Assembly (NCBI GenBank): GCA_028565635.1 | Contig: JAOXYB010029400.1 | Span: forward strand, 1-30,979 | From: Phoronis ovalis | Lineage: Eukaryota; Phoronida; Phoronidae | Direction of reading: 5' to 3' | DNA length: 30,979 bases | Shown: in pieces, positions 1 to 9,527 of the stretch | Layout: every line of letters begins with the position of its first letter | Numbering within the stretch: position 1 is the stretch's first letter | Notes under the pieces: generated by a model | What the model saw: the letters and a program-made list of their open reading frames with translations, nothing else | Databases searched by the model: none | Told to the model about the DNA's origin: nothing | Made by a program: the position numbers and the translations under genes

Positions 1-245
1 AAGGTGATTTAGAGATCAGGTAACGTTCATAAAAGCCAATATGAGTAACCCTGCCTTTGCTAAAAGGCTATCTAGTTGTTTTTATATTGCCAAATGTAAC
101 ATTTAGATAACAGTGGCACCTAATCCAAAGCAGGCATTTCCCCTTGGTCAGAGGTCATGACTATGACAGGTTAAAAAATACACACAGTTTCTTCCTCTCA
201 TAACGTTTAGTCAAATAAATATTGGGTAATACCAGTAAATAGCAA
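1..245 (-). repeat. Relic of PRPF6 intron (between last two full-length HAT exons)
   Basis: This stretch is clearly similar to 10681-10892 and partly to 30191-30350, which lie in the PRPF6 intron between the exons at 10048-10174 and 10956-11094. Shared words include CCAAAGCAGGCAT, GGTCATGACTATGACAGG and AATATTGGGTAATACCAGT. Similarity stops near 240, after AATAGCAAT, where the sequence switches to the TRIM-block flank seen at 16137. It lacks an internal stretch present at 10699-10742. No exon is included. It suggests a third PRPF6 3' copy just left of the window. Confidence 0.75.
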
Positions 246-249
246 TTTT

Positions 250-1626
250 GATCTAGATCACACGCAGCATATTTGTATATTGTTATCTATAGTAGACATG
301 AATATTGTAAGGAATTTTTTTACCATGTCAGTACCGTATTTTCTTAAATAATCGCCCTGGGCGATTATTAATAAAAACTGCTTTTAAGGGGGCGATTATT
401 AGAGGGGGCGGTTAATAGAGAGAGGGCAGTTATTAACTTATTTGTACTCCTGGCATTAATATTATAGATTTTTGTTTTAATTATTGTTTGCGATACATAA
501 GGAAGATTTTGAAGATTGTCAGTTAATCAAACAAAATCAAGCGAAATTCTGTGTGTAATGGAATTTTATTTTCGAAAGAAAAACAATTCCAAACCTTAAA
601 TAAACAGTAAGTTTATTTTTTTGGTCACATACCTAGAGAAATGTGTGCAGTGTATACAACCTTGCTCAACATGGAAGCACAATTATTGTGAAAGTCATCG
701 GCAAGAAGCGTAAATCACCTTCTGCAGTACTCGGCATGGAAATTCTATTGGAAATATTATTACATGGAGGTGATCCGAAGTTTGTTTTGCAAGCCAAAAC
801 ACTTATTAAAGATAGTATAATATTTCCGTAAAACCCAAAATAGAGCTAATCAGGAACACATAATAATGAATTAAGATGTGATTATCTCGTATTAATCCAG
901 ACGGGTCTTCAACTCAAATTACCCCCCGGGGGCGATTATTAGAGAGGGGGCGATTATTGATTTATTTTAGTCACCAGAGGGGGCAATTATTTGAGGGGGG
1001 CGATTATTAAAGGAGGGGCGATTATTGGAGAAAATACGGTACATGCTATTCAAATATCTATCAAGGTACTTAACTTTAGGGAGAACACTGCAATTTAACT
1101 GCAAATTAAGTTAAAAAGAAACTGCTTTTATAAAATAAATTGACTAAATTCACCTTAGTTTCATGTAATCAAAAGAAGTAATTTTTTAATTTGGCATGGC
1201 AGATACAAAAATAGAGAACAAGCTCTGTGTCAATGTAGATTTTATTATTGATTAATTCAAGACGGTGTGTTCTCCCCTAACTTAAGTTGTCCAAGAATGT
1301 TTGGAGAGACTGATAACACTGGAAATCAGGTGACCACTTTTATTAGTCATTGTACAGTAAGTGGGCAAGCTATATGGAGCCAACCCTTTTGCAAATCTCA
1401 AATTAACTTTATGTAATTAGTCATTAAATTAAACAACAAGGTGGGTTTGAGTTTATGTTTTATCCTAATATATATCTTATTGTGTTAAAGAAGTGTTAAT
1501 TTTGAGGTCTAGTTAATCTTAAATCAAATATTAAGTAAAACTTTAGTAGTTGTACAAGAAATCATGTATAAATCAATTTTGTCAAATACAAGTAAAGTAA
1601 TTTTCTTCGTCCATTATTTTTCAGAA
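250..1626 (+). other. 5' flank of TRIM copy 1, duplicated upstream of TRIM copy 2
   Basis: Apart from the MITE, this region is collinear and very similar to 16137-16850. It should therefore hold the promoter and 5' untranslated exon of the TRIM gene, although I see no convincing TATA box. A pyrimidine-rich tract ending TTTTTCAG at 1617-1624 lies two bases before the ATG at 1627 and looks like a 3' splice site. The 21 codons upstream of that ATG in the same frame are therefore probably intronic, not an N-terminal extension. Confidence 0.6.
335..1038. mobile_element. 704 bp MITE with CGATTATT terminal inverted repeats and GTAC duplication
   Basis: The ends are inverted repeats of about 24 bp: CGTATTTTCTTAAATAATCG at the left and the complement of CGATTATTGGAGAAAATACG at the right. 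The element is flanked by GTAC on both sides (331-334 and 1039-1042). The paralogous flank at 16224-16227 has a single GTAC and no element, so this is a clean filled/empty pair. Both ends carry several GGGGGCGATTATT sub-repeats (356-430 and 926-1030). A 62-codon open frame inside (643-831) resembles nothing I recognise and looks non-coding. No transposase is present, so this is a non-autonomous DNA element. The superfamily is uncertain; a 4 bp target duplication is the only hint. Confidence 0.85.
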
Positions 1627-3555
1627 ATGGCAAGCAAGTTTCCGACTCTCACAGATATCAGCCGTGACTTTTTAACATGTGCTATATGTTTGGATACATA
1701 TAAAAATCCAAAACAGTTGCCATGTTTACATACACTATGCCATAAGTGTCTAGAAGAACACATCCAAAGCAGTGCACGAGGTGGAAAAATGAAATGTCCC
1801 ATATGTCAGAAAGAAATAGAAGTGCCTCAAGAAGGAGCGAAATCTTTCACTGATAACTTTTTTGTATCAAGTTTATGTAATGTTATCCCTCCTGAAGATA
1901 ATACTAAAATTTTCTGTGACATTTGTGAAGGTCATTTAGTGCCAGCCGTAGCCGTATGTACAGAGTGCGTTGAACGTTTGTGCCAAATGTGTAAAGAATA
2001 TCACCATCGATCTAAGCACACGAGAAACCACCAAGTTCTGTCCCTAGAAGAATACCACACAGGCGAATATTTGAATGAAATACGTGCACATCAAAAAAGT
2101 TTCTGTCCCAAGCACAAAGATGACGAGTTGAAATTATACTGTAACGACTGTCAACTTCCTGTCTGCTTGCTATGCACAAAACTGCATCATGACCATCACA
2201 AAATGGCTTCCCTTAGTGATGCTGCCGGAACGGTTATTCAAGACTTATCTGATGCTGCAGAAAAATTAATTCCAAAAACAAAAGGTCTAAAAGCTGTAAT
2301 ACATGCACAGAAACAAGTTTTAACTGACATAGGGAAGAATTCTGAAAGCGTCATGCAAGATATGGAAACCTGGGCTAAAGAACTATGCACAAAGGTCAAT
2401 GACACTAAAGATAAACTTGCTAAAGACATCGCTAACTTAGCTAGAATGGCAACAAAAGAAAATGAAGGAATTCTGGATGGACTGTTACAACAGCTTGCCA
2501 CAGCAGAAAGCACACTGTCATATGGCCAAAGAGTTACAAAATTAGCAAAAGATACCGAGATACTTCAACAACATTCTACTATAAAAGCACTTTTTGATGA
2601 ACTTCAGGCACAGCCAATTAAAATACAAGAAACTGTACCAGAGCTTCTGTTTGAGCCATCACAACTACCAATCGATTTAGCCAAGATACAAATAGTGAAA
2701 AAAACAGCTAACACAACAGTAGTAGGTATTGCACAAGATCAAACTCCCAACTTCTTGCAGAAAGCTAAATTTTTGAACTCATTTAATAGCAACCCGAGAG
2801 ATACGGACAACGGAATTGCAGTAGACTTGAAAGGCCAAATCCTTCTCACCAGTGTTAACCCACATGGAGTAAACGTATACAATAGACAAGGTCAATTACA
2901 AGGTACCATTGGTACAGAAGGGGCAGATAAACTATTGAAACCAATAGATGTCACCACTGATGCTAATGAAAATACCTTAGTAACAGATGAAAAGCAGCGT
3001 AGAATCCTTATTTATGATAAAAACAAGACACTAAAAACAGTTTTAAAAGACAAGTTTTCTCGTGTTGGTTTGATTGCAACAAACCAACTGAGAGAGATTT
3101 TGTTAATTGATCGTGGGAGACAATCACTTAAACTATTGGATTATACTGGACATGTACAACAAACTATAAACGAGGATACTATAGGAGTTGATAATTTCTT
3201 CCCTACAAGTGTTGCAAAAAACAACAGAAATGAAACCATTGTAGCAGATTACTTATCTAAAGCTGTTTATATCCTTGATGGTCATGGACACAAGCTACAC
3301 TGTTACCAGCCATCAGGTAATCTGGCTCTAAAATACCCTATGGTATGTACTGATAAGTGGGGCTATATTATTGTGGCTGATGGTGATGGTAACCGTCTCC
3401 ATCTAGTGTCTAGTACAGGTGAACACCTAGCTCTCTTGATTACCAAAAAGTATAATCTGAAGAATCCATGTGGGGTGGCCATCAGTGGACCAGGAGAACT
3501 GGTGGTGGTACAGAGCGATGGAAAAGTAAAATTTTACAAGTACTTGGATGTATGA
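1627..3555 (+). CDS. TRIM-NHL-type RING E3 ubiquitin ligase, copy 1 (intact)
   Basis: This single-exon frame encodes 642 residues. A C3HC4 RING is complete: C18, C21, C33, H35, C38, C41, C57 and C60. B-box 1 starts at C97/C100 with C111, C114, C119 and C122. B-box 2 starts at C160/H163 with C172, C175, C180 and C183, followed by a histidine cluster at 187-191. A coiled coil spans roughly 200-330. The C-terminal 250 residues form repeated beta-propeller-like blades (NGIAVD, KPIDVTTD, PTSVAKN, GVAISGPGE) similar to NHL repeats. Proteins of this architecture are usually ubiquitin ligases or RNA/protein scaffolds, and in molluscs many are expanded and thought to act in innate immunity. The start is set at MASKF because TRIM copy 2 conserves it and a splice acceptor precedes it. 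The frame ends in TGA. Substrate unknown. Confidence 0.9.
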   Translation: MASKFPTLTDISRDFLTCAICLDTYKNPKQLPCLHTLCHKCLEEHIQSSARGGKMKCPICQKEIEVPQEGAKSFTDNFFVSSLCNVIPPEDNTKIFCDICEGHLVPAVAVCTECVERLCQMCKEYHHRSKHTRNHQVLSLEEYHTGEYLNEIRAHQKSFCPKHKDDELKLYCNDCQLPVCLLCTKLHHDHHKMASLSDAAGTVIQDLSDAAEKLIPKTKGLKAVIHAQKQVLTDIGKNSESVMQDMETWAKELCTKVNDTKDKLAKDIANLARMATKENEGILDGLLQQLATAESTLSYGQRVTKLAKDTEILQQHSTIKALFDELQAQPIKIQETVPELLFEPSQLPIDLAKIQIVKKTANTTVVGIAQDQTPNFLQKAKFLNSFNSNPRDTDNGIAVDLKGQILLTSVNPHGVNVYNRQGQLQGTIGTEGADKLLKPIDVTTDANENTLVTDEKQRRILIYDKNKTLKTVLKDKFSRVGLIATNQLREILLIDRGRQSLKLLDYTGHVQQTINEDTIGVDNFFPTSVAKNNRNETIVADYLSKAVYILDGHGHKLHCYQPSGNLALKYPMVCTDKWGYIIVADGDGNRLHLVSSTGEHLALLITKKYNLKNPCGVAISGPGELVVVQSDGKVKFYKYLDV

Positions 3556-5200
3556 ACTACGTTGCACTTTTTGCATGCCTACATAGAAATCAATATAATA
3601 ATAGATAAAACAGTTTGACATGCATCTGACAAGATACAATTATTTATAAAAATTAAGATAAAACAGTATGAATTAATACTTCGCCTTGGCGCCAGCATAA
3701 ACTCTATTTTGAACAATCTATATTATGGTGATTAATAAATGTTTCAACTGTTAATAGTAGGTAATATAAATCTATACATTTTGATTTTTTATACATGGCT
3801 AGTTTGTGCTTAGCATGCTTTAAGGTGGTGAGTACTGTTGGACAAAACTCACTGGAACTATAACTTTCATGTCAAATTTTAAACAGCAAAATGAAATGAT
3901 AGAATTATTAATAGTAAACGTGTACATTTTTGGAAGGTACTGACTATATGACTATGAAAATTAACTTTTCCTATTTGATTACATAATCAGTAAGGTAGTT
4001 TCAGTTTTTTGAAAAGAAACAAAGTTGAAACTTGGCCAAAATTAAGTTCACATAGCAATTCTCCAAAAAGAGTCTATTTTAAAAGTTTTGTTTATTTGAA
4101 TAGTATGAGACTTCAAAATTCAATTGCTAGAAATTTATAGTTTTTCTTACAGCTTAGTCTATTTTTAAAAACTGCATCATTTAAGAACAAAAAAGCAAGA
4201 TTTCCAAAATCTGAGAAATAGTATATTAATTGCAGTTTCTGTTGCAAGTTAATTTTGGACAATTATCAGCGTCATATTTGCAGGGGGACATACATATTTT
4301 TCCCGAAGTTTACGTTTGGAAAAAGTGAGCTTTTACCCATGCAAACGGCCTCTTTACTAATTACATATTATAATCAATGTAAAGATACATAAAGTAACTT
4401 TTCATAACCTTTAAGTAACACCATAAGTGTCTATTTTTATTGGTTTATCTTTTCTTTAATAAAACTACCTTACCATTAAAAGTACTAAATCTTTACATTT
4501 ACTTCATTGTTTCAGCAATATGAATTCTTGTGTTTTTCTTGTACAATTGTATCCTATTTTAATCAACTAAATATGTCATAAAAGGTAACAGCGCCGGGGA
4601 AAGCTATATCCTTGTCTGTTTCAGGGAGTGAAATACTGCCTCTTAAATTGACTTTATTTAGAAGTGGACTTGAGAGCAGATAACCTTATTAGAAGGTTAT
4701 GTAAATATATAAATAAACAAATATTATGATTTTTGTATTTAATTTAAATGCTAATATAATCTACCATAAACAAAAACATCTATGAATGAAAATTTTTATT
4801 ATTTCATCACTTATCAGAGTTGTTGTTTGTTTCTGATTCCCACTAATTTGTTATGAAAATAACACACATGTCAAATCTTCAATCACAAGGTTCGTGCTTT
4901 CTAAATCAATATCCCGAATTGCTTTCAATATCAAATTATTAGAAAATGCCAAATCAAACGCTCAAAAATTCTGCCAAACTGACAGGTATTGTATTCTTAT
5001 CAGTCACAGATAAAATTAATCAACAATTATAAAATAACTATTACTTTAACGAGGCCCTTTTTTATAGTTCGGACTTTTTTTTGTGATCACCAATATTTGG
5101 ATTCAACTTTCACATAGTCAGATTTGATATATACTTGTCAGAGATTACTTAATATACAGTTTAATTTCAACTAATCAAAACATATTTAATTTCCTTAACC
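3556..5200 (+). other. 3' untranslated/flanking region of TRIM copy 1
   Basis: This region is collinear with 20383-21970, the 3' flank of TRIM copy 3, until about 5195, where similarity ends. Conservation is patchy with many small indels, as expected for non-coding DNA. A polyadenylation-signal hexamer AATAAA occurs at 3734-3739. The matching site downstream of copy 3 reads AATAGA. I see no other gene here. Confidence 0.6.
3734..3739 (+). promoter_or_regulatory. Candidate polyadenylation signal of TRIM copy 1
   Basis: AATAAA lies 179 bases after the TGA stop and is preceded by sequence conserved with TRIM copy 3, where it is mutated to AATAGA. In AT-rich DNA this hexamer is frequent, so the assignment is tentative. 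Confidence 0.35.
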
Positions 5201-5732
5201 CTTACCTTCCAAGTGATGATATATCGGCAGTACTTTAACATATTCTAATTAAATGAAAATAATCATTTTGAGTAAAATATGTCCGTGCTATGTAATTTTA
5301 ACCTTTCCCGGTCAAATCCCTGAACGCGCACGTGTTAAAGCTAAGCGCATTTCTGTTTATTTGAAGTTCAGTCTAAAAGTGTGCTGGAAAATATTTCAGT
5401 TATTATCGACATGAACGTATGCCAAGTTTAATAATTTGGACAAGCGAGAGTGTAGTAGTTAAACATGTCTAGATTCTAACTGGACACTTAAAATTCTCAC
5501 GAAAATGAATTTTGGTGGTGGAATTTTAACGTTTTCAACAGGCTATTCGGGCACCTTGCAGTGGTATTTTTTCAGTATCCTTTATCCTGTTGCAACGGAA
5601 TAAATGGATTCGTGTTGATAACTAACATGTGGGGATGCAGAGTCTGTTTCAGAAACCTTTATGTGTTATGTACACGTTGAACTGTAATATCGCAATTTTT
5701 GGCTTAATCCAGCGTGGATTTGCGTGGATTCC
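5201..5732. other. Intergenic stretch, nothing recognised
   Basis: Similarity to the TRIM block ends near 5195 and the tandem repeat starts near 5733. No long open frame, tRNA-like structure, inverted repeat or paralogue elsewhere in the window was found. Confidence 0.5.
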
Positions 5733-7300
5733 TATCGGCATTTGACCTACTTCTCAAGGTCAATTTGAAGTGTCACTTGGTCTAATACACCCACCAACCT
5801 GTGACCTTCGTGAATCCACCTTCAAATCGTCCAATCATCACTTAGTCTTTCCTGAAATGGCCACCAGTCTGTCATGTTAGAAGTAATCAGGGTCAAACAT
5901 ATATCCAACGTGTACTTTGACCAGTACTTACCCTGTACCTAATATGAAGATGATTCAACAAAAACAAAAGCTATTATTGCAAGCTAACATCTCGAGAACA
6001 AACATGGCTACCAGTCAGCCATCTTGGAAGTTTTCCAAGTTAAAATTACTGCCTGTATCTGCACTTTGACCAGTATTTAGCCTGTACCTAATATAAAGTT
6101 GATATGATAAAAACTGAAGCAGTCATTGCAAGACAAGAAAATTGTTATGCGCAACAAAAATTGTCAAAGATTCGTATCGACATTTGACCTACTTCTCAAG
6201 GTCACTTTGAAATGTCACCAGGCCTAATACGCCCACCAACCCATGGCATTCATGAATCCACCTTCGAATCGTCCAGTTATCACTTCGTCTTTCCCAAAAT
6301 CGGTGCAATGTAACGTGCACTATCGGGAAAAACATGGATGCCAGTCGGCCATCTTGAAAGTGATCCACATGGAAATTACAGACGATCTGCATTTTGACCT
6401 GTACCAAACATAAACTGAAACAGTTATTGTGCGACAAAGAAAGTGTTACGGGTAAAAAAAATTGTCAAGATTCGTGTCGACATTTGACCTACTTTTCAAG
6501 GTCAATTTAAAATGTCACCTGGCCTAATACGCCCATCAACTCATAGCCTACTTGAATCCTCCTTTGAATCGTCCAGTCATCGCTTCGTCTCCCAAAATGG
6601 GCGCAAGGTAACATGCACTCTCGGGTACAAACATGGGCGCCAGTCGGCCATGTTGGAAGTAATCGGGGTCAAACTTATATCCTACGTGGCTTTGACCAGT
6701 ATTTACCATGTACCAAATATGAAGATGATCCGACAAAAACAAAAGCTATTATTGCGAGCTAACATCACGAGAGCAGACATGGCCGCCAGTCGGCCATCTT
6801 GAAAAGTGATCCATGTCGAAACTGCAGACTGTCTCCATTTCGACCTGTATTTATCCTGTGCCAAATATAAACCTGATCGGATAAAAGCTGAAACAGTTAT
6901 TGCGCGACAAAGAAAGTGTTACGCACAAAAATTGTCAAAGATTCGTGTTGATATTTGACCTACTTCTCAATGTCAGTTTGAAATGTCACCTGACCTAATA
7001 TGCCCCCCAACCCATGGCCTACGTGAATCCACCTTCGAATCGTCAAGTCGACGCTTCCTCTTTCCCGAAATGGGCACAACGTGAAGTGCACTCTCGGGTA
7101 CAAACATGGCCGCCAATCGGCCATCTTGGAGGTAAACGAGGTCAAAATTATATCTGACCTGTGCTTTGACCTGTACTTACCCTGTACCAAATACGAAGAT
7201 GATCTGACGAAAGCTGAAGCCGTTATATCCAGCCAAAAAAAAGTTGGATACGACGACGACGGCGCCGCCGCATGCCCTACGACTATATGCTCATTCACTA
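5733..7300. repeat. Four-unit degenerate tandem repeat (300-470 bp units)
   Basis: The module ATTTGACCTACTTCTCAAGG recurs at about 5739, 6181, 6481 and 6952. Each copy is followed by versions of AATGTCACCTGGCCTAATAC, GAATCCACCTTCGAATCGTC and CAGTCGGCCATCTTG. Units are about 443, 300, 470 and 350 bp and differ by presence of a second half-module (GATCCACATGG, then a GACCTGTA block). The GC-richer composition differs from the surroundings. Open frames inside (for example 6512-6802) are by-products of the repeat. The array is absent from the paralogous TRIM block at 16-22 kb. It ends in a GACGACGACGGCGCCGCC stretch at 7251-7268. Confidence 0.8.
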
Positions 7301-7469
7301 TTATATAGTGATGGGCATAAAAACGATTTCCATGGCAACGGATTACAATTTTATTCTTATTTTTTGAATTTTTTTATAACTTGTGCAGGTAAAACCTACA
7401 ATAGTGAAAAGGATCCAATTGCTTTCGGTGTAAAATTCGGAAGGAAGAGGGTTAACCTGACAACACAGG

Positions 7470-7800
7470 GTCTGGTAGTAGACAGATGGAGAAGAACTCA
7501 ACTGAAACAGCTACAATGTATTATAATACTGTAGATTTAATGTGACAAAATGACTGCTATTTTAAAAAACCAACTTCTGACACCTTTCTCCATATACAGC
7601 ATTCAGTAAGACAATTATTTTATAATTACTGTATCTTCAAAAGTTGGTGACTTCCATATATAGAACACAGTTCATGTAATTTATTTTACATTTAGCAAAT
7701 GGGTCAGTGTCTTTGAAAGTTTAGCAAATTTCATTAAACTCTATCTGAAAAGTAATATATTGTTACAAAATTCTGAACAGAGAAAATAAGACAATTATTT
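7470..7800 (-). pseudogene. Relic of PRPF6 3'-untranslated region (extra copy)
   Basis: This segment matches 9000-9320 and 28480-28820, the sequence immediately 3' of the two PRPF6 stop codons. Shared words include GATTTAATGTGACAAA, GACACCTTTCTCCAT and AATGGGTCAGT. It contains no coding exon. It shows that the 3' flank was itself tandemly duplicated about 1.5 kb apart in the pseudogene locus. The 7301-7469 stretch before it is not recognised. Confidence 0.7.
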
Positions 7801-7974
7801 AACACAGCTAATATGCCATTTTGTCTTTATTCCAAATATCAATCAGTATCAACCTTCAGCATTATAGGGTTATGAAATAATTATAATAAAATAAACATAT
7901 TGATGTTTCAGCTCACATTAAAAAGACCTGGGTAATATAAACATAACAACATTTCACAGATAATAATGTTATCA

Positions 7975-8045
7975 CTTACTTAATATCCCTGCCAAGAGAT
8001 GGGATCATGGATCAGTCAGGTAACCTTTTCGATCCACAACGATTT
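7975..8045 (-). pseudogene. Displaced fragment of PRPF6 exon ([10 protein letters not shown] region) with its 5' splice site
   Basis: Read on the minus strand, this fragment matches the 3' end of the exon at 25121-25338, through GGTTACCTGACTGAT, CCATGATCCCATCTC and GATATTAAGTAAGT, including the donor GTAAGT. It has lost nine bases within the coding part and has other changes. A paralogous relic is at 27222-27300, so the displacement preceded duplication of the 3' flank. Confidence 0.8.
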
Positions 8046-8068
8046 GAATAATCAATACAATAATTATT

Positions 8069-8217
8069 ATCAGCATAAAAGTCTTTTGAGGTCAGAACAT
8101 CACTTTTGTGACCTCTTCCCGCCACAGTTAGTAGGACTGATGAAGGTCTTGTGACAAGACCGAAAGCTCTCATGGGTTAATAAGTATGATTCAGTTTTGG
8201 AATAAAATTTGTGTTTG
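8069..8217 (+). mobile_element. 149 bp retroposed insertion with hammerhead-like motif and 14 bp target-site duplication
   Basis: ATACAATAATTATT occurs at 8055-8068 and again at 8218-8231. The paralogous flank near 27319-27332 has one copy and no insert, so the boundaries are direct. Inside are a hairpin GAGGTCA/TGACCTC (8088-8094, 8109-8115) and CTGATGA (8137-8143). A perfect 7 bp stem with a 3-base loop follows (8145-8161), and GAAA directly after it (8162-8165). This arrangement resembles the core of hammerhead ribozymes known from Penelope-like elements. However, an extra A (8144) follows CTGATGA and I find no stem III or cleavage site. The 3' part, GGAATAAAATTTGTGTTTG, is AT-rich. The variable-length target duplication points to retroposition rather than a DNA transposase. 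Confidence 0.8.
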
Positions 8218-8999
8218 ATACAATAATTATTCTTATAATTGTGTTGAAAATGTAAGCCATTTGATTTTAAGGAGAATAATCAAAATCAAAATGTCAGGAT
8301 TATGCTTGCATAGGATACAACTTAATACTTTCTAAGGAGCTTGCTACATGTACTGCAATAGATGACATTTATTTTGCACAGCTGACCATAAATTCCATCA
8401 AGAGTAATGATCAATATAGCTTAGACGTTGCAAACCGTCCCCTTATACACAGCTGTAAGAGTTTCAAGTGTAGCAATATCAATCACTGATCAGAAATTTT
8501 CAGCATTAAATATATCTGGAGATATCTCTTATAACCAGCATATGCATTGCCATTGTCTGCGAAAGTACTTCACTGTTGATAAATTAAATAAACTTAATTT
8601 ATGCAAGAACATCGATATCAGAGGTGGTCTTGCACTCAAATTATGACTGTGACCATGGCTGTTATGAATGGTGTAGTGTAAAATTGTTGTGTACTATCAT
8701 TATGTAACTGGATGCATAAAATATTTGTCGAAATAAACTATAATCTACGAAAATAGAAGAGTGCTCACTGTATCTGGTACAGTATTTAATGCATTTATAC
8801 ATGCAAGTGTGACCATTCAGGATGTTTTATCAAAAGGATGAAAAAACACCAGTGAGGTGAATAGACATGGCTTAGCCACAACAAGGAATTTGACAGATGC
8901 ATGCAAATACATGGGCTTATTTTACACACAGTTGCTTTATGAAAAAACAACTAGTGTATAAGCATGCAACAACAGCATCTGGTAGTAGAGAGAACTCAC

Positions 9000-9372
9000 A
9001 ATTGAAAAACAGTTCTACTGCAGATTTAATGTGACAAATGACTTATTTTACATCATACAACTTCCCACACCTTTCAACATCAGATTACAGCATTCATTAA
9101 TGTTATTAAATTGTTAAATCTTCAAAGTTTGGTTACTTCTAGATATAGAAACCAGTTCACATGTAATTGGCAAACTCACATTATTCTAAATTTAATAAAT
9201 GGGTCAGTTTCTTTGAAAAGTTTTTCTTTATACTGTACAGCAAATTTCATCAAACATTTTACTTTCAGAGGTGGTGTCACAAAATTTTGAACAAATGTTT
9301 TTAAGACAGATACTTTAGTCAGAAAATAAGACGTAACGCAACTGGTTAGTGACATATAGAGTGACAGTTTAG
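9000..9372 (-). other. 3' untranslated region of the PRPF6 pseudogene
   Basis: This is directly downstream of the pseudogene stop on the minus strand and closely matches 28480-28858 after the intact stop. High conservation between copies fits a former 3'UTR. The 105-codon minus frame at 9176-9493 is a frame-shifted read-through of the last exon. Confidence 0.6.
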
Positions 9373-9527
9373 TTATGTTGGTATTTCTAAAGAATTTGCA
9401 ACCATTGGTAAAATATCTTCTGTTTTTTTTTTCTCCAATTTTTAATATCTTTAGAAATGTGACACCAGTGTTCTCCATGATGAGGTTCAGCATTTATACA
9501 ATTTTTCAGTACTTGTTTCTGTTGCTC
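9373..9527 (-). pseudogene. PRPF6: PRPF6 pseudogene last exon, frameshifted
   Basis: After acceptor TTTTTTTAG it reads [19 protein letters not shown] then [13 protein letters not shown]. This corresponds to the PRPF6 C-terminus (EPRHGELWC, SKDIANW). The minus-strand A-run here has ten bases (9423-9432) against eight in the intact copy (28909-28916). This +2 shift removes the ending [15 protein letters not shown] and its TAA at 9373-9375. Confidence 0.9.

Larger units (their letters stand above)
7801..8999 (-). other. PRPF6 3' flank, paralogous to 27060-28090
   Basis: The region is collinear with 27060-28090: for example ATATCTGGAGATATCTCTTA at 8514 and at 27610. It holds an exon relic (7975-8045) and a retroposon (8069-8217), annotated separately. 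The 72-codon plus-strand frame at 8428-8646 is broken in the paralogue and is not a gene. Confidence 0.65.

Noticed and set aside
643-831. 62-codon frame inside the 335-1038 MITE, considered as a transposase remnant.
   Set aside because: It is too short, uses a GTG start, and has no DDE/D or DNA-binding signature.
1564-1626. N-terminal extension of TRIM copy 1 (MYKSILSN...).
   Set aside because: A strong 3' splice site ends at 1624, the extension is only partly alike in copy 2 (which uses no ATG at that point), and the RING starts soon after MASKF.
6189-7534. Several overlapping open frames of 64-112 codons on both strands.
   Set aside because: They arise from the GC-richer tandem repeat, recur in shifted forms in each unit, and show no domain.
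8137-8165. A complete hammerhead ribozyme.
   Set aside because: Only the two core strands and stem II are evident; there is an extra base after CTGATGA and no pairing partner for stem III with a cleavage triplet.
9423-9432. Treating the T10 run alone as proof of a pseudogene.
   Set aside because: Homopolymer lengths are error-prone; it is listed as a lesion only because independent stops and non-homopolymer frameshifts support the same conclusion.
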